Assembly: GCA_963724735.1 (NCBI GenBank)
Contig: CAVRVX010000016.1
Span: 41,356 to 105,355 of the forward strand
DNA from: Rhodoplanes sp963724735
GTDB lineage: Bacteria > Pseudomonadota > Alphaproteobacteria > Rhizobiales > Xanthobacteraceae
Reading direction: 5' to 3'
DNA: 64,000 nt
Part shown: in pieces, positions 63,846 to 64,000 of the stretch
Numbering within the stretch: position 1 is the first letter of the stretch
Layout: every line of letters starts with the position of its first letter
Program-made: the position numbers and the translations under genes
Notes under the pieces: generated by a model
What the model was told of the DNA's origin: nothing
Database searches by the model: none
What the model saw: only the letters and a program-made list of their open reading frames with translations

Positions 63846-64000
63846 GGGAAGCAACTCCGATTGCCACACGGGAAGCAGGAGGGAACCACCGGAGTGGCGT
63901 CTGCCGATTTCTACTGCTAATCCTCACACGTGCAATAAGGCAATTCCGAAGTCGAATCAATGCTACTGATGCTTCCTGATTGTTGCTGACGGAGTTATCC

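Larger units (their letters stand above)
41967..64000 (-). mobile_element. Integrated phage-satellite-like or remnant prophage element (right end beyond window)
   Basis: The element begins where comEC is cut. Most of its own genes run on the minus strand: integrase (right), AlpA-like regulator, replication pair, small DNA-binding proteins, terminase subunits (left). No portal, capsid, tail or lysis gene is visible. Four insertion sequences sit inside it. The right boundary and attachment sites cannot be seen; a repeated attachment core was searched for by eye and not found. Confidence 0.6.

Noticed and set aside
42010..63990. ATGCTTCC present near both ends of the element as an attachment core
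   Set aside because: Eight bases are too few and the flanks do not match; the right end of the element is also not in the window.

Overview
The window is GC-rich, densely coded DNA from an alphaproteobacterium, most likely of the order Hyphomicrobiales (Rhizobiales). Four things point there: the conserved runs tpiA-secG-pyrG-kdsA and ppiD-trpE-trpG-trpD-trpC-moaC-moeA-lexA-comEC; an ExoR-type Sel1 protein overlapping ilvD; a LexA operator of the alphaproteobacterial form (GAAC-N7-GAAC); and gene-transfer-agent tail genes. Genus cannot be fixed from the sequence alone.

Positions 1-6400 are accessory: the end of a polysaccharide deacetylase, a small proline-rich protein behind a CtrA-type box, an isolated gene-transfer-agent block (adaptor, stopper, tail terminator, tail tube), a frameshifted HNH-like toxin with a clipped immunity gene, and an IS200-type element. 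Positions 6493-42000 are mostly housekeeping: heme (hemB), threonine deaminase, leucyltransferase bpt, an RND efflux pair, exonuclease III, ilvD-exoR, an MFS carrier with kdsA, two small aromatic-rich secreted proteins, a PIN/AbrB toxin-antitoxin pair, pyrG, secG, tpiA, then ppiD, trpEGDC, moaC, moeA, lexA and comEC. An IS66-type element splits a secreted protein gene at 11.7-13.2 kb. A second IS200 copy sits between moeA and lexA.

From about 41967 to the window end lies an integrated phage-like element that truncates comEC. Read on the minus strand from the right, it carries an integrase, an AlpA-like regulator, a conserved hypothetical, a primase-polymerase, a P4-type helicase, several small DNA-binding proteins, and the small and large terminase subunits, with no visible capsid or tail genes. 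This resembles a phage satellite or a stripped prophage. It is heavily invaded: an IS66 copy, itself hit by an IS110 copy, splits a 64-residue gene, and an IS1634 plus an IS3 element split the integrase.

A recurring feature is single-base frameshifts in otherwise conserved genes (toxin, IS200, trpE, comEC, terminase, primase-polymerase, IS110 and others). In most cases the gene length becomes a multiple of three once one base is removed or added, so either pseudogenisation or assembly error could explain them.
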